Assembly: GCF_024746815.1 (NCBI RefSeq)
Contig: NZ_CP080525.1
Coordinates: 3,528,501 to 3,592,500 of the forward strand
Length of the DNA: 64,000 nt
Source: Mesorhizobium sp. AR07
GTDB lineage: Bacteria; Pseudomonadota; Alphaproteobacteria; Rhizobiales; Rhizobiaceae
Reading direction: 5' to 3'
Every line of letters begins with the position of its first letter. Positions within the stretch are counted from its first letter, which is position 1. A program made the translations under genes and the position numbers. Shown here piece by piece: positions 1-8,802 of this stretch. The notes under the pieces were generated by a model. It saw nothing but the letters and a program-made list of their open reading frames with translations. It searched no databases and was not told the origin of the DNA.

Positions 1-618
1 CGACACCGGCTCGAAACCCATCCGGCAGGTGACGGTGTCGCCCTTGTAGCCCGGCACCGAGATCGTGCCTTTCGAGGCATAGGTCAGCGTCAGGTCGGCA
101 CGCATCTCGCCATCATAGAACTTCACCGTGCGGCCGCAGACCTGGTCGAGGCTGTCGGCATGGATGACGGTGGCGGCCATCGGGTCGAGCACCGACGACA
201 GGTCGCTGGCGCCAAGCGGCACCCAGTCCTTGGGGTCGCGCTTGCCCGGCGCCGGGATGACCTGCGTCGAGGTGACCGTGCCATTGGTGAAGCGGATGTC
301 GACCACCGAGGCCTTCTTGCCGGAGGTGTAATCGGCACGGAACGCCTGCGGCACCATTTTCTTGTCCGCAATCGTGCCTTTGGATGAGATCGTGCCGCGC
401 GTATCGTCGAACAGCTTGGCAAGGCCCGCGGCCTTGACGCTGCCTTCGATCGCGTAGGCTCCGTTCTCATAGTGGCTGGAAAACGTTGATTTCGCTATTG
501 AAAGACCGAAGAACGACACCGTGTACTCGCCCTTGAACGATTGCGGCGAGGCAGCTGTGGCGGCGGACGGCAAGGCAATGGCAAGCACGGCAACAAGGGC
601 ATGAGACGAACGAGGCAT
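1..618 (-). CDS. DUF3108 domain-containing exported protein (3' end cut by window)
   Basis: The minus-strand frame opens at ATG 616-618 and stays open to base 1, giving 206 residues with the C-terminus outside the window. The N-terminus (MPRSSHALVAVLAIALPSAA) is a signal peptide ending near ATAA. The mature part (KGEYTVSFFGLSIAKSTFSS, then a region around YASKGTISVPGYKGDTVTC) has the look of DUF3108, a periplasmic beta-rich family of unknown role common in Rhizobiales. It is divergent to rpmB, from which it is separated by about 256 bases. The function is unknown; the family call is by eye. Confidence 0.75.
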   Translation of the reverse strand, partial: MPRSSHALVAVLAIALPSAATAASPQSFKGEYTVSFFGLSIAKSTFSSHYENGAYAIEGSVKAAGLAKLFDDTRGTISSKGTIADKKMVPQAFRADYTSGKKASVVDIRFTNGTVTSTQVIPAPGKRDPKDWVPLGASDLSSVLDPMAATVIHADSLDQVCGRTVKFYDGEMRADLTLTYASKGTISVPGYKGDTVTCRMGFEPVS

Positions 619-874
619 GGCGGGATCGGGTCCTTGTTTTTGGCCGGAGGCGGGCAACTCCGGGCTGGCATGTCCCTATCAGACCGCTTATAGGATGAAA
701 TCCGGCCTTAATATGAAATGCCGGGCGCGTCCGTGGGGAAGCCGGAGCTTGACGCCTCGGCGAAATGCAACTATGGAACGCCAACTTTTTCCATAAGGCC
801 GCCTGACCAGAACCGCGCGCCACCCGGCGTGGGCTTGAATGTTTGGCAGACCCCGAGAACTGAAGGTTAGAACA

Positions 875-1171
875 ATGTCCCGCACCTGCGAACTCACTGC
901 CAAGGCAGTCATGTCCGGCAACAATGTGAGCCACGCCAACAACAAGACCAGGCGTCGCTTCCTGCCGAACCTCGTCAATGTGACGCTGATTTCGGAAGCG
1001 CTGAACCAGAATGTGCGCCTGCGCATTTCCGCCAACGCGCTGCGTTCGGTCGAACATCGCGGCGGTCTGGACGCTTTCCTGGCCAAGGCCGACGTCAAGG
1101 AATTGTCGCAGCGCGCGCGTCTCTTGAAGAAGCAGATTGCCAAGAAGCTCGCCGAACAGGTTGCAGCTTAA
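875..1171 (+). CDS. rpmB: 50S ribosomal protein L28
   Basis: This 98-residue protein begins MSRTCELTAKAVMSGNNVSH, the signature of alphaproteobacterial L28, a component of the large ribosomal subunit. The reading frame could start at the ATG at 839, but the family begins at MSR, so ATG 875 is chosen. The length matches rhizobial L28 (97-98 residues). It is monocistronic here, followed by a short GC-rich inverted repeat (about 1178-1195) that may act as a terminator before the preQ1 leader of the next gene. Confidence 0.95.
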   Translation: MSRTCELTAKAVMSGNNVSHANNKTRRRFLPNLVNVTLISEALNQNVRLRISANALRSVEHRGGLDAFLAKADVKELSQRARLLKKQIAKKLAEQVAA

Positions 1172-1283
1172 CATCGTTTAAGGCGGGGGACGACCGCCCT
1201 GGGCATCGGATCGATCCGCAAGGTTCGGCAATCCGATGCTCAAAATACGAAGCGAGCACCGCCCGAAGGGGTGTGATGCTCCG

Positions 1284-1312
1284 CTGGTTCCATTACCCAG
1301 GATAAAAAAATG
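1284..1312 (+). promoter_or_regulatory. preQ1-I riboswitch aptamer overlapping the RBS and start codon of yhhQ
   Basis: The segment has the layout of the class I preQ1 aptamer. P1 is CTGG (1284-1287) pairing with CCAG (1297-1300). The loop begins TTC (1288-1290) and contains a C (1296) just before the 3' P1 strand. An eight-base linker GATAAAAA (1301-1308) follows, like the A-rich tail of B. subtilis queC. The H-type pseudoknot P2 would be loop bases CATT (1291-1294) with AATG (1309-1312), which includes the ATG start codon itself. The AGGA Shine-Dalgarno (1299-1302) lies in the 3' arm of P1. Binding of preQ1 would thus mask both the ribosome site and the start codon. The downstream gene is a queuosine-precursor transporter, the expected target. 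Confidence 0.8.
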
Positions 1313-1990
1313 AATTCCTTCTCGCGATATCTGCCCTTCGTGGCCGCCATGGCGCTTGTCGTCGTGGCGTCGAACATTCTCGTGCAGTTCCCGATGCAAG
1401 GGCAGATCGGCGGCCTGTCGCTGGCCGACCTGCTGACCTGGGGCGCCTTCACCTATCCCTTCTCGTTCCTGGTCACCGATCTCGCCAACCGCCGCTACGG
1501 GCCTGCCGTGGCACGCAGGATCGTCTTTGTCGGCTTCATGACCGCGGTGGTCTGCTCGATCCTTGTCCCGCCCTTCCTGTTTCGTCACGGCCTGATCGAA
1601 TTCGAGACCGCGGCCGACCGGCTGGTGCGCATCGCGGCGGCGTCCGGCGCGGCGTTCCTCTGCGCGCAGCTGCTTGACGTGACCGTGTTCAACCGGCTGC
1701 GCCGGCAAAGCTGGTGGCGGGCGCCGATCGTCGGCACGCTGGTCGGCTCGGTGTTCGACACCGCTGTGTTCTTTACCGTCGCCTTCTCTGCCGCCTTCGC
1801 CTTCGCTGGTCCCAACGACAGCTTTGCGCTCGAAACCGCGCCGCTGATGGGTGTGCTCCATGTCGACGCCATGCGCTGGGTTTCCTGGGCACTTGGCGAC
1901 CTCAGCGTGAAGCTGATCATCGCAATTGTCGCGCTGATCCCCTACCGGTTGCTCGCCGCCCGCTGGAGCCAGCCGGCTATCGCGGCCTAG
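1310..1990 (+). CDS. yhhQ: Queuosine precursor transporter, YhhQ/VUT family
   Basis: This is a 226-residue, strongly hydrophobic protein with about six membrane segments and a conserved region around LLTWGAFTYPFSFLVTDLAN (residues about 43-62), typical of the VUT/YhhQ family (COG1738, DUF165). The family imports queuosine precursors such as preQ0 and preQ1 across the inner membrane for tRNA modification. The start ATG 1310 is placed 7 bases after an AGGA and lies inside a preQ1-I riboswitch, which supports the substrate call. A palindromic repeat starts at its stop codon. Confidence 0.88.
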   Translation: MNSFSRYLPFVAAMALVVVASNILVQFPMQGQIGGLSLADLLTWGAFTYPFSFLVTDLANRRYGPAVARRIVFVGFMTAVVCSILVPPFLFRHGLIEFETAADRLVRIAAASGAAFLCAQLLDVTVFNRLRRQSWWRAPIVGTLVGSVFDTAVFFTVAFSAAFAFAGPNDSFALETAPLMGVLHVDAMRWVSWALGDLSVKLIIAIVALIPYRLLAARWSQPAIAA

Positions 1991-2059
1991 ACCATGATCC
2001 TGAACCGAAGGACCGCGTCAGCGAAAAGTCGGATCCGGTTTTCGGAAAAGATCATGGTC
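1990..2059. repeat. Intergenic palindromic repeat (Mesorhizobium-type), copy 1
   Basis: The element begins GACCATGATC and ends with its exact inverse GATCATGGTC. The inner part contains TCCGGTTTTCGGA, shared with the element at 24957-25005, which carries the same core on the other strand between GAGCATGA and TCATGCTC ends. It sits exactly between the stop of the yhhQ gene and the next gene. Repeats of this kind are frequent between genes in Mesorhizobium genomes. Confidence 0.7.
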
Positions 2060-2070
2060 GGACAAAGAGC

Positions 2071-2751
2071 ATGATCCCCTGGGTCCAGCTCGATTCGGCA
2101 AAGACCCCGGATGGCGGACAAGAGCTTCGCCTCAAGCGGCGGGGCACCGAATTCTCGATCATGCTCGGCACCAACGAGCTGATGAACAGCCGCCTCAGCG
2201 GTTCGGAGGAAGCGCTGGCAAAACTGTCTTGCGACAGGATTGCCGGCCGCCAGCAGCCGAAGGTTCTGATCGGCGGTCTTGGTATGGGGTTCACGCTGCG
2301 CGCCGCTCTCGCCGAACTCGGCAATGATGCCAGCATCGTCGTCGCGGAACTGGTGCCCGCGGTCGTCGCCTGGGCACGTGGTCCGATGACCGACTTGTTT
2401 GGCGGCTGCCTCGACGATCCGCGCGTCACCGTTGCCGAAACCGATGTCGGCCGGCTGATACGATCGGAGCCCGCGGCCTGGGACGCCATCCTGCTCGATG
2501 TCGACAACGGCCCGGAAGGCATCGTCCACAAATCCAACGATGCGCTTTACAGTCTGCCGGGCCTGGGAGCCGCGCGCACCGCCCTCAAGCCGGGCGGTGT
2601 GCTGGCGGTGTGGTCGCAAGCCCACGACAGCGGCTTTGCGCGGCGGCTGAAGCAGACGGGTTTCGTGGTCGAGGAGGTCAACACGCGCGCCAACGGCAAG
2701 CGCGGCGCGCGCCATGTCATCTGGATCGCCACCAACAGCCCACGATCCTGA
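2071..2751 (+). CDS. Spermidine synthase-like SAM-dependent methyltransferase-fold protein
   Basis: The protein has 226 residues from ATG 2071. It shows a Rossmann nucleotide-binding stretch (VLIGGLGMGFTLRAAL, residues 65-80) and an acidic strand (AILLDVDNGPEG) as in spermidine synthase-like proteins and class I methyltransferases. The typical N-terminal beta domain of spermidine synthase is short, so the substrate cannot be stated. A longer in-frame extension upstream runs through yhhQ in another frame and through the palindromic repeat and is rejected. There is no convincing Shine-Dalgarno beyond GACAAAGAG. It may act on a polyamine or be a methyltransferase of unknown target. Confidence 0.75.
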   Translation: MIPWVQLDSAKTPDGGQELRLKRRGTEFSIMLGTNELMNSRLSGSEEALAKLSCDRIAGRQQPKVLIGGLGMGFTLRAALAELGNDASIVVAELVPAVVAWARGPMTDLFGGCLDDPRVTVAETDVGRLIRSEPAAWDAILLDVDNGPEGIVHKSNDALYSLPGLGAARTALKPGGVLAVWSQAHDSGFARRLKQTGFVVEEVNTRANGKRGARHVIWIATNSPRS

Positions 2752-2775
2752 CCGAAAGCCGGGCAGCGGATCGGT

Positions 2776-3261
2776 TTACTTCGACTTCTGGAGTTCCGCG
2801 GCAAGGGCTTCCAGCAGCCCACGGGTTCCTTCCTCGCGTCCCTTCGCGGAATCGACACCGTCGAAAAAGGCACCCTGCTCGGTATAGATCAGCCGCGTGC
2901 CATCGCCCGAGGGCGTCAACTCGACGGTGGTAAGCGACGCCGACATTGGCTGCGGCCCGATTGCCATCCGGTAGGAAAACACGATGCGCTGGTCGGGAAC
3001 GATGTCCTGGAACTGCGCGTCGAGCCTGACCTCCGGACCATCGCCATAGCTGAAACGCGACACCTCGCCACCGCCGACGCGAAAGTCGAAGCTGAATTCG
3101 GCGATGGTAAAACCGTCGCCTTCCACGCGCCAGCGCCGCACCGTCGCCTTGTCGGCGAAGGCATGGAAGACGCGGGCGGGCGATTGCGGATAGGTCCGCT
3201 CGATGGTGAACGTGGAGTGGATGACGGAATGCTCGTCTTTCACGGGGGCGATCTGGTTCAT
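2776..3261 (-). CDS. SRPBCC family protein (AHSA1/polyketide-cyclase-like)
   Basis: This 161-residue protein carries the hallmarks of the Activator-of-Hsp90-ATPase-like SRPBCC fold: an N-terminal FTIERTYPQSPARVFHAFAD strand-helix and a later segment LIYTEQGAFFDG. Members bind small hydrophobic ligands in a helix-grip cavity. Its ATG overlaps the stop of the ArsR-type regulator by four bases (ATGA), so the two are translationally coupled. ArsR-SRPBCC pairs of this layout are common in Rhizobiales, but the ligand is not known. Confidence 0.85.
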   Translation of the reverse strand: MNQIAPVKDEHSVIHSTFTIERTYPQSPARVFHAFADKATVRRWRVEGDGFTIAEFSFDFRVGGGEVSRFSYGDGPEVRLDAQFQDIVPDQRIVFSYRMAIGPQPMSASLTTVELTPSGDGTRLIYTEQGAFFDGVDSAKGREEGTRGLLEALAAELQKSK

Positions 3262-3626
3262 GTCTGTTCGTCCTTTTCCTGATCTTGAGCTTTCGGGGGC
3301 GATTGGTCGGTCTCGGCCAGGATCTGGCCAAGACGGTCGAGGTGACGTTCCGCCGGTATGCGGCGTTGCGTGATCCAGTCGGCGAGCGGGGCAAGCCCGC
3401 CCGGTTCGATCCGGCAGGTGCGCACCCGGCCGATCTTTTCGCTGCGGATCAGCCCGCAGGCCTCCAGCGTCTGCAAATGTTGCAGCACGGCGGCGAACGT
3501 CATGCCGAACGGCTCCGCCAGCTGGCTGACCGTGGCCGGTCCGCGGCTCAACCGTTCCAGGATCTGCCGGCGTGTGGGCTCGACCAGAGCCCGCAAGATG
3601 CTGTCGATCTCGGAATAGTTAAGCAT
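3258..3626 (-). CDS. ArsR-family winged-helix transcriptional regulator
   Basis: The 122-residue product has an HTH of the ArsR type: LVEPTRRQILERLSRGPATV, then SQLAEPFGMTFAAVLQHLQT, then GLIRSEKIGRVRTCRIEPGG (the wing). No cysteine cluster for metal binding is seen, so it belongs to the non-metal ArsR group paired with SRPBCC proteins. The frame is open for another 90 codons upstream, but these lie in a GC-rich repeat; ATG 3624-3626 gives the family-length protein. It overlaps the following SRPBCC gene by four bases and probably controls that pair. Confidence 0.88.
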   Translation of the reverse strand: MLNYSEIDSILRALVEPTRRQILERLSRGPATVSQLAEPFGMTFAAVLQHLQTLEACGLIRSEKIGRVRTCRIEPGGLAPLADWITQRRIPAERHLDRLGQILAETDQSPPKAQDQEKDEQT

Positions 3627-3714
3627 GGACTTGAGTATTGCGGGGTCAGGGTTAATTGTCAAGTCTAGGCTAAAGTATTTTGGCGAGCGCAAATCGAGTG
3701 ATGAACAGTCGACC

Positions 3715-3895
3715 CCCACTCCGTCGAGCTTCGCTCGACACCTCTCCCCCGATCGACGGGGGAGAGGAAGGGCGTTTCCCCCTCGACGGGTAGAGGAAAG
3801 CACGCGTTCGCCAAACCAGACTCCCTTCCTCTTCCTCCGGAGGGGGAAAGGTGGCGCTGCGAAGCAGCGACGGAGTGGGGGAAGGCGTCCGACCA
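3715..3895. repeat. Composite palindromic intergenic repeat
   Basis: This gap between divergent and convergent genes holds several inverted repeats: CCTCTCCCCC/GGGGGAGAGG near 3741-3770, GAGCTTCGCTC near 3727, and GCTGCGAAGCAGC near 3855. Similar blocks with short arms around 'ctccgtcg...cgacggag' are dispersed through Mesorhizobium chromosomes. Open frames crossing it are not credible genes. Confidence 0.6.
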
Positions 3896-3948
3896 AATCG
3901 AACCGCCGTTGAAAACCCTCAACTTCAGGTTCGCGGTTGGAGCGTCGC

Positions 3949-4977
3949 TCAATCCTGGTGCAGGATGAATTCCAGATAGAGGTTGCGCTGCAGGATCGAG
4001 TGGTTGTCGTCGGAAATCAGCGACACCATCAGCGCGCCGTCGTCGCGGGTCCAGACGTCGAGCCCTTCCATATTGTCGATCTGGTAGCCCATGTCGGCCT
4101 CCAGCAGCACCGGCCCGTCGGCGACGGCGCCCTTCTCGACGCTTTCGCCATGGATGCGCCGCAGCCGCATCTTGACGCCGCTGGCCATCGAAAAGCTGCG
4201 CTCCAGCAACAACAGGTCACCATCCGGCAGGAAGGCGCCGTCGGTGATGTCGAAATCGCCGTTGCGCTTGACGGTGAAGACGCCCTTGTGCGGCCCTTCG
4301 ATGATGGCGGCATAGATGTTGCCGGCCTTGTCGAGGCTCTTTTCAGACACCACCACCAGCCCGCTCTGATGCTGGCTGTTGGCATTGGCATGGGTGACGG
4401 TCTCGAAGCCGCGATTCTGGCGCAGCTCCCGGGCCGGCACCAGGAAGTCCAGCTGCCTCAACGGCGCCTTCATGTCGGCCGGGTCGATCTTGAACCGGGC
4501 GACGCGGTGGTTGCGCTCGAAGCCGACGGTGGCGATACCATCCTTGACCGCGAGGCCTTCGGCGTCGACTTCCCACTTCTTGTCGATCGCCTGGCCCGAT
4601 GTGTCGACCATCTGCTGCATGCGGAAATTCCGGATGCCGGACGGCCGCTTGTCGGCGTCGCGCACCACCGTGCCGAAGAACCAGAAGCCGGTTTCGGCAA
4701 CGCCGATGAAATCGCTGCCGCCTCTCAGAAAGCGGAAGGCCGACAAGGCACCGAAATCGCGTGTCCGCGACGTCATCTCCAGCCCGCCGACGAATTCGAG
4801 CGAGCCGAACTGCTTTTCGGCGCGACTGATCTGGAATTCGGTGATCGGGCGGGCCGAGACTTCGACCGGTTCCACCGAAGTCGAGCCGGCCGAACCGGCA
4901 GGCGCCGAGGCCATGCCGGCAAGCAGGGCGACGGCGGCGAAAAACGTCTGCCGGAAGCCGCCGCGCAAAAAAATCAT
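3949..4977 (-). CDS. Esterase-like activity of phytase family protein (exported)
   Basis: The 342-residue protein starts with a signal peptide (FFAAVALLAGMASAPAGSAG) and continues as a beta-propeller-like domain of the phytase-like family: LEFVGGLEMTSRTRDFGALS, AETGFWFFGTVVRDADKRPS, VDAEGLAVKDG, NMEGLDVWTRDDG. These proteins are annotated as 'esterase-like activity of phytase family'; the substrate is unknown. Its ATG overlaps the stop of cobT by four bases, so it is the last gene of a cobT-led unit, an arrangement seen in many rhizobia. Confidence 0.85.
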   Translation of the reverse strand: MIFLRGGFRQTFFAAVALLAGMASAPAGSAGSTSVEPVEVSARPITEFQISRAEKQFGSLEFVGGLEMTSRTRDFGALSAFRFLRGGSDFIGVAETGFWFFGTVVRDADKRPSGIRNFRMQQMVDTSGQAIDKKWEVDAEGLAVKDGIATVGFERNHRVARFKIDPADMKAPLRQLDFLVPARELRQNRGFETVTHANANSQHQSGLVVVSEKSLDKAGNIYAAIIEGPHKGVFTVKRNGDFDITDGAFLPDGDLLLLERSFSMASGVKMRLRRIHGESVEKGAVADGPVLLEADMGYQIDNMEGLDVWTRDDGALMVSLISDDNHSILQRNLYLEFILHQD

Positions 4978-6872
4978 CCGGCGCGCCGCATGCCGCCGCG
5001 TCGCGTGTCGCGGGCGCTTTCCTCGGCGAACAGCGAAGCCAATTGCTCGGTCATCGCGCCGGCCAGTTCCTCGGCATCGACGATGGTGACGGCGCGCCTG
5101 TAATAGCGGGTGACATCATGGCCGATGCCGATGGCCAGCAGTTCCACCGGCGAGCGCGTCTCGATCAATTCTATGACGGCGCGCAGATGGCGCTCGAGAT
5201 AATTGCCCGGATTGACCGACAGCGTCGAATCGTCGACCGGGGCGCCATCCGAGATCATCATCAGGATCTTGCGCTGTTCCGGCCGGGCGATCAGGCGGTT
5301 GTGCGCCCACAGCAGCGCCTCGCCGTCGATGTTTTCCTTGAGCAGGCCCTCACGCATCATCAGGCCGAGATTGCGCCGTGCCCGCCGCCACGGATGATCG
5401 GCGGATTTGTAGATGATGTGGCGCAGATCGTTGAGGCGGCCGGGGTTCGGCGGCTTGCCGTCCTTCAGCCACTTCTCGCGCGCCTGCCCGCCCTTCCAGG
5501 CCCGCGTGGTGAAGCCGAGGATCTCGACCGAGACGCCGCAGCGTTCCAACGTGCGCGCCAGGATGTCGGCGCAGGTGGCGGCAACCGTGATCGGCCGGCC
5601 GCGCATCGAGCCGGAATTGTCGAGCACCAGCGTCACCACCGTGTCGCGGAACTTGGTGTCGCGCTCCTGCTTGAAGGACAGCGGCTGCATCGGATCGATG
5701 ACGACGCGCACCAGCCGCGCCGGATCGAGATAACCTTCCTCGAGGTCGAAATCCCAGGACCGGTTCTGCTGCGCCATCAGCCGGCGCTGCAGCCGGTTGG
5801 CCAGCCGGCCGACGACGCCGGACAGATTGGCAAGCTGCTTGTCGAGGAAGGCGCGCAGCCGGTCGAGCTCTTCCTCTTCGCAAAGCTCCTCGGCGCCGAC
5901 CGTCTCGTCGAAAGCCGTGGTGAAGACCTTGTAGTCGATCTCTTTCGGCAGATTGGTGAAGGGATTGTCGTTGCGGCGCGCCTCGCCGGGCGTCTCGGCA
6001 TCCGCATCGTCATCGTCGGACAGATCGTCGGCGGTGGCGTCGGAGGCTTCCGTCTCGGCCGACTGCTCGTCGTCGGCGGAAGCCTCGGCATCCTCCGACT
6101 GCGACTGCTCGGAGCCGGAATCCTCTTCGCCGCCCTCCTCGCTCTGCTCCTCGCCTTGCGGCTGGTTGTCGTCATTGTCCTCGGAGTCTTCCGTCTCCTG
6201 GTCGTCACCGAGTTCCTCGGCCATTTCCATGGAGGCGAGCATATCGCGCACGACCCGGGCGAAGGCCTGCTGGTCGTCGAGCTTGGCCGAAAGACCGTCG
6301 AGATCGGCGCTGGCCTTTTCCTCGACCCACGGACGCCACAGTTCGACCAGCCGCTCGCCGCTCTTCGGGATCGGGCGGCCGGTCAGCTTCTCGCGCACCA
6401 TCAGCGCCAGCGCTTCCTCGATCGGCGCGTCGGCCTTGTCCTTGACGTCGACGAGGTTGGCCTTGGCGTATTTGTCCTCCAGCATCGAGCCGATATTGTC
6501 GGCGACGCCTTGCATGGCGCGGCTGCCGATCGCTTCGACGCGGGCCTGCTCGACCGCGTCGTAGACGGCACGGGCCGCCTTGCCTTCCGGCGCCAGCTTG
6601 GTGTGGATACGCGCGTCGTGGCAGGCGCGCTTCAGCGCCATGGAATCGCCGAGGCCGCGGGTGATGGCGATGTCGGTCTTCGATGCCTTCTTCGGCAGTT
6701 CGGGCAGTCGCGCACGGCTGCCGGCGAGCGCCGGCCGATCCTTGGCGAAGCCGACTTCGAGTTCCTTGTCGCCGGCGATGGCGCGCATGCAGACGGTGAC
6801 GGCGCGCTTGAAGCTGTCGGCTTCAGACCCCGTCTTCGACTTGTTGCGCGTGTTGTCGCCCGGACCCGCCAT
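4974..6872 (-). CDS. cobT: Cobaltochelatase subunit CobT (aerobic cobalamin pathway)
   Basis: CobT is one of the three subunits (CobN, CobS, CobT) that insert cobalt into hydrogenobyrinic acid a,c-diamide. The 632-residue product matches the family length. It has an N-terminal helical part, a long acidic stretch (about residues 210-330, rich in E, D, S), and a C-terminal von Willebrand A domain with the MIDAS motif DNSGSMRG and a later MMISDGAPVD. I chose ATG 6870-6872 (MAGPGDNTRNKSK), because upstream codons run into the cobS 3' end in a different frame. cobS lies 11 bases upstream in the same orientation. Confidence 0.96.
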   Translation of the reverse strand: MAGPGDNTRNKSKTGSEADSFKRAVTVCMRAIAGDKELEVGFAKDRPALAGSRARLPELPKKASKTDIAITRGLGDSMALKRACHDARIHTKLAPEGKAARAVYDAVEQARVEAIGSRAMQGVADNIGSMLEDKYAKANLVDVKDKADAPIEEALALMVREKLTGRPIPKSGERLVELWRPWVEEKASADLDGLSAKLDDQQAFARVVRDMLASMEMAEELGDDQETEDSEDNDDNQPQGEEQSEEGGEEDSGSEQSQSEDAEASADDEQSAETEASDATADDLSDDDDADAETPGEARRNDNPFTNLPKEIDYKVFTTAFDETVGAEELCEEEELDRLRAFLDKQLANLSGVVGRLANRLQRRLMAQQNRSWDFDLEEGYLDPARLVRVVIDPMQPLSFKQERDTKFRDTVVTLVLDNSGSMRGRPITVAATCADILARTLERCGVSVEILGFTTRAWKGGQAREKWLKDGKPPNPGRLNDLRHIIYKSADHPWRRARRNLGLMMREGLLKENIDGEALLWAHNRLIARPEQRKILMMISDGAPVDDSTLSVNPGNYLERHLRAVIELIETRSPVELLAIGIGHDVTRYYRRAVTIVDAEELAGAMTEQLASLFAEESARDTRRGGMRRAG

Positions 6873-6883
6873 CGAGGCTCTGC

Positions 6884-7870
6884 TTAGCCCAGCACCACGT
6901 TGGCGGCGCTCTCGGGCAGATCCTCGCCAAAAGCGCGCTGGTAGAACTCGGCCACCACCGAGCGCTCGAGCTCGTCGCACTTGTTGAGGAAGGTCAGCCG
7001 GAATGCCATGCCGATATTGCCGAAAATCTCGGCATTCTCGGCCCAGGTGATGACGGTACGCGGGCTCATCACGGTCGACAGATCGCCATTGATGAAGGCC
7101 GAACGCGTCATGTCGGCGACGCGCACCATCTTGTTGACGATGTCCTTGCCCTTGGTGTCGCGATAGTGCTTGGCCTTGGCCAGCACGATGGCGACTTCAT
7201 TGTCGTGCGGCAGATAGTTCAGCGTGGTGACGATCGACCAGCGGTCCATCTGCGCCTGGTTGATCTGCTGGGTGCCGTGATAGAGGCCAGTGGTGTCGCC
7301 GAGCCCAACCGTGTTGGCGGTCGAGAACAGCCGGAACGCCGGATGCGGGCGGATGACCCGGCTCTGGTCGAGCAGTGTCAGCCGGCCAGACGATTCCAGC
7401 ACGCGCTGGATGACGAACATCACGTCCGGACGGCCGGCGTCATACTCGTCGAAGCACAGCGCGACATTGTGCTGGTAGGCCCAGGGCAGGATGCCGTCGC
7501 GGAATTCGGTGATCTGCAAGCCGTCCTTGACGACGATCGCATCCTTGCCGACGAGATCGATACGGCTGACATGGCTGTCGAGGTTGACGCGCACGCAAGG
7601 CCAGTTGAGGCGGGCGGCGACCTGCTCGATATGGGTCGACTTGCCAGTGCCATGATAGCCCGACACCATGACGCGGCGGTTGTAGGCAAAGCCGGCGAGG
7701 ATCGCCATGGTCGTGTTCTTGTCGAACAGATAGTCCGGATCGATGTCGGGCACATGCTCGCTGGTGACCGAATAGGCCGGCACCACCATCTTGGACTCGA
7801 AGCCGAATTTTTCCTTCACCGACACCGTCGTGTCGGGCAAATTGGCGATGTCGCGATCGACCTTGTTCAT
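6884..7870 (-). CDS. cobS: Cobaltochelatase subunit CobS (AAA+ ATPase)
   Basis: CobS is the AAA+ motor partner of CobT. With the start MNKVDRDIANLP (ATG at 7868-7870) the protein has 328 residues, a Walker A GYHGTGKSTH at 71-80 and a Walker B ALCFDEYDAGRPD. An alternative ATG six codons upstream (7888) exists; homologues start near MNK or MMK, so the shorter form is preferred. It is followed after 11 bases by cobT, forming the usual cobST pair. Confidence 0.95.
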   Translation of the reverse strand: MNKVDRDIANLPDTTVSVKEKFGFESKMVVPAYSVTSEHVPDIDPDYLFDKNTTMAILAGFAYNRRVMVSGYHGTGKSTHIEQVAARLNWPCVRVNLDSHVSRIDLVGKDAIVVKDGLQITEFRDGILPWAYQHNVALCFDEYDAGRPDVMFVIQRVLESSGRLTLLDQSRVIRPHPAFRLFSTANTVGLGDTTGLYHGTQQINQAQMDRWSIVTTLNYLPHDNEVAIVLAKAKHYRDTKGKDIVNKMVRVADMTRSAFINGDLSTVMSPRTVITWAENAEIFGNIGMAFRLTFLNKCDELERSVVAEFYQRAFGEDLPESAANVVLG

Positions 7871-7992
7871 ATCTCTCAACGTCTCCACGGGCGAAAGCCT
7901 GATTTCGCCGGCAATCGATTTTGTCCGGGGGCGGTCTTAGAGCCTTTTCCAACCTTATGAAAGTTGGAAAACGACACGAACCGTATGGTCGC

Positions 7993-8622
7993 TCAGCACA
8001 GGCCCGCCTGTTTGAGCACGCGATAGGCCTGCAGCACATCGCGGAACCGGTCTTCCGAACCTCTGTCGCCGCCATTCGCATCCGGATGGTGACGCTTTAC
8101 CAGTTCCTTATAGCGCGCCTTGATCTCCTTGCCAGTCGCCTTTGTATCAAGGCCAAGCGTTTCCAGCGCCTTGGCCTCAAGCGGCTTGGCCTTGCGCTCG
8201 CGCGCCTCGCGCGGATCCTTCGGCCCCTTGAACAGGTCGAACGGGTCGCGCATGCGGTTGTAGTAGCCGGCACGGCCGGAACGCATCTGAGCCATATCGG
8301 GCGACGATCGCGTCGAAGCGCCATTGACGCCCATCTTCCAGGTCGGCCGGTGGCCGGTCATCGCTTCCTTCTGGAAGCGCGCAACCTCGGTGTCCGGCAC
8401 GCCGGAAAAATAATTGAAGCCCTTGTTGTACTCGCGCACATGGTCGAAGCAGAAGCGGAAATACTCGCCCTCCTTCATGCGCCCGACCGGCGCGCGATGG
8501 GTGCCCGCCTCCTTGCAGCCATCCCACTGACAGATCGGCGAGTGCGACTTCAGCTCCGCGTCCTTGTCGGGGCGGACGCGAATCTTCTCGAAATATTTGG
8601 GGTACGGCTTCATCTTACCCAT
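7993..8622 (-). CDS. J-domain (DnaJ-like) protein with N-terminal conserved domain
   Basis: This 209-residue protein ends in a J domain with helix II and the diagnostic HPD tripeptide (VKRHHPDANGGDRGSEDRFR). The N-terminal two-thirds contain a conserved block (SPICQWDGCKEAGTHRAP, then FRFCFDHVREYNKGFNYFSG) with Cys/His residues that could bind zinc. This architecture, usually annotated 'molecular chaperone DnaJ', lies beside cobS in most rhizobia. It probably recruits an Hsp70 to an unknown client. Confidence 0.9.
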   Translation of the reverse strand: MGKMKPYPKYFEKIRVRPDKDAELKSHSPICQWDGCKEAGTHRAPVGRMKEGEYFRFCFDHVREYNKGFNYFSGVPDTEVARFQKEAMTGHRPTWKMGVNGASTRSSPDMAQMRSGRAGYYNRMRDPFDLFKGPKDPREARERKAKPLEAKALETLGLDTKATGKEIKARYKELVKRHHPDANGGDRGSEDRFRDVLQAYRVLKQAGLC

Positions 8623-8802
8623 TTATGGGGCGTTCGCAGATGCGAAACAAGAATTGACATTTTCGCGATGATCGCCCTAACCGCTGAATCGCGGCATAAA
8701 GCAGGCGAATGGCGGATTTTGTTGCGCGGCAGCAGCTTTTGCGGGAGCTGAAACCGGCTTGTCGGCTGATGCGCCAGCCACATGTGGTGAAGGGAGACGG
8801 CG

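Noticed and set aside
5043..6887. A 614-codon open frame on the plus strand opposite cobT
   Set aside because: It is the GC-rich antisense shadow of cobT; the product is Arg/Asp/Gly-rich without domains, whereas the cobT frame has clear family motifs.
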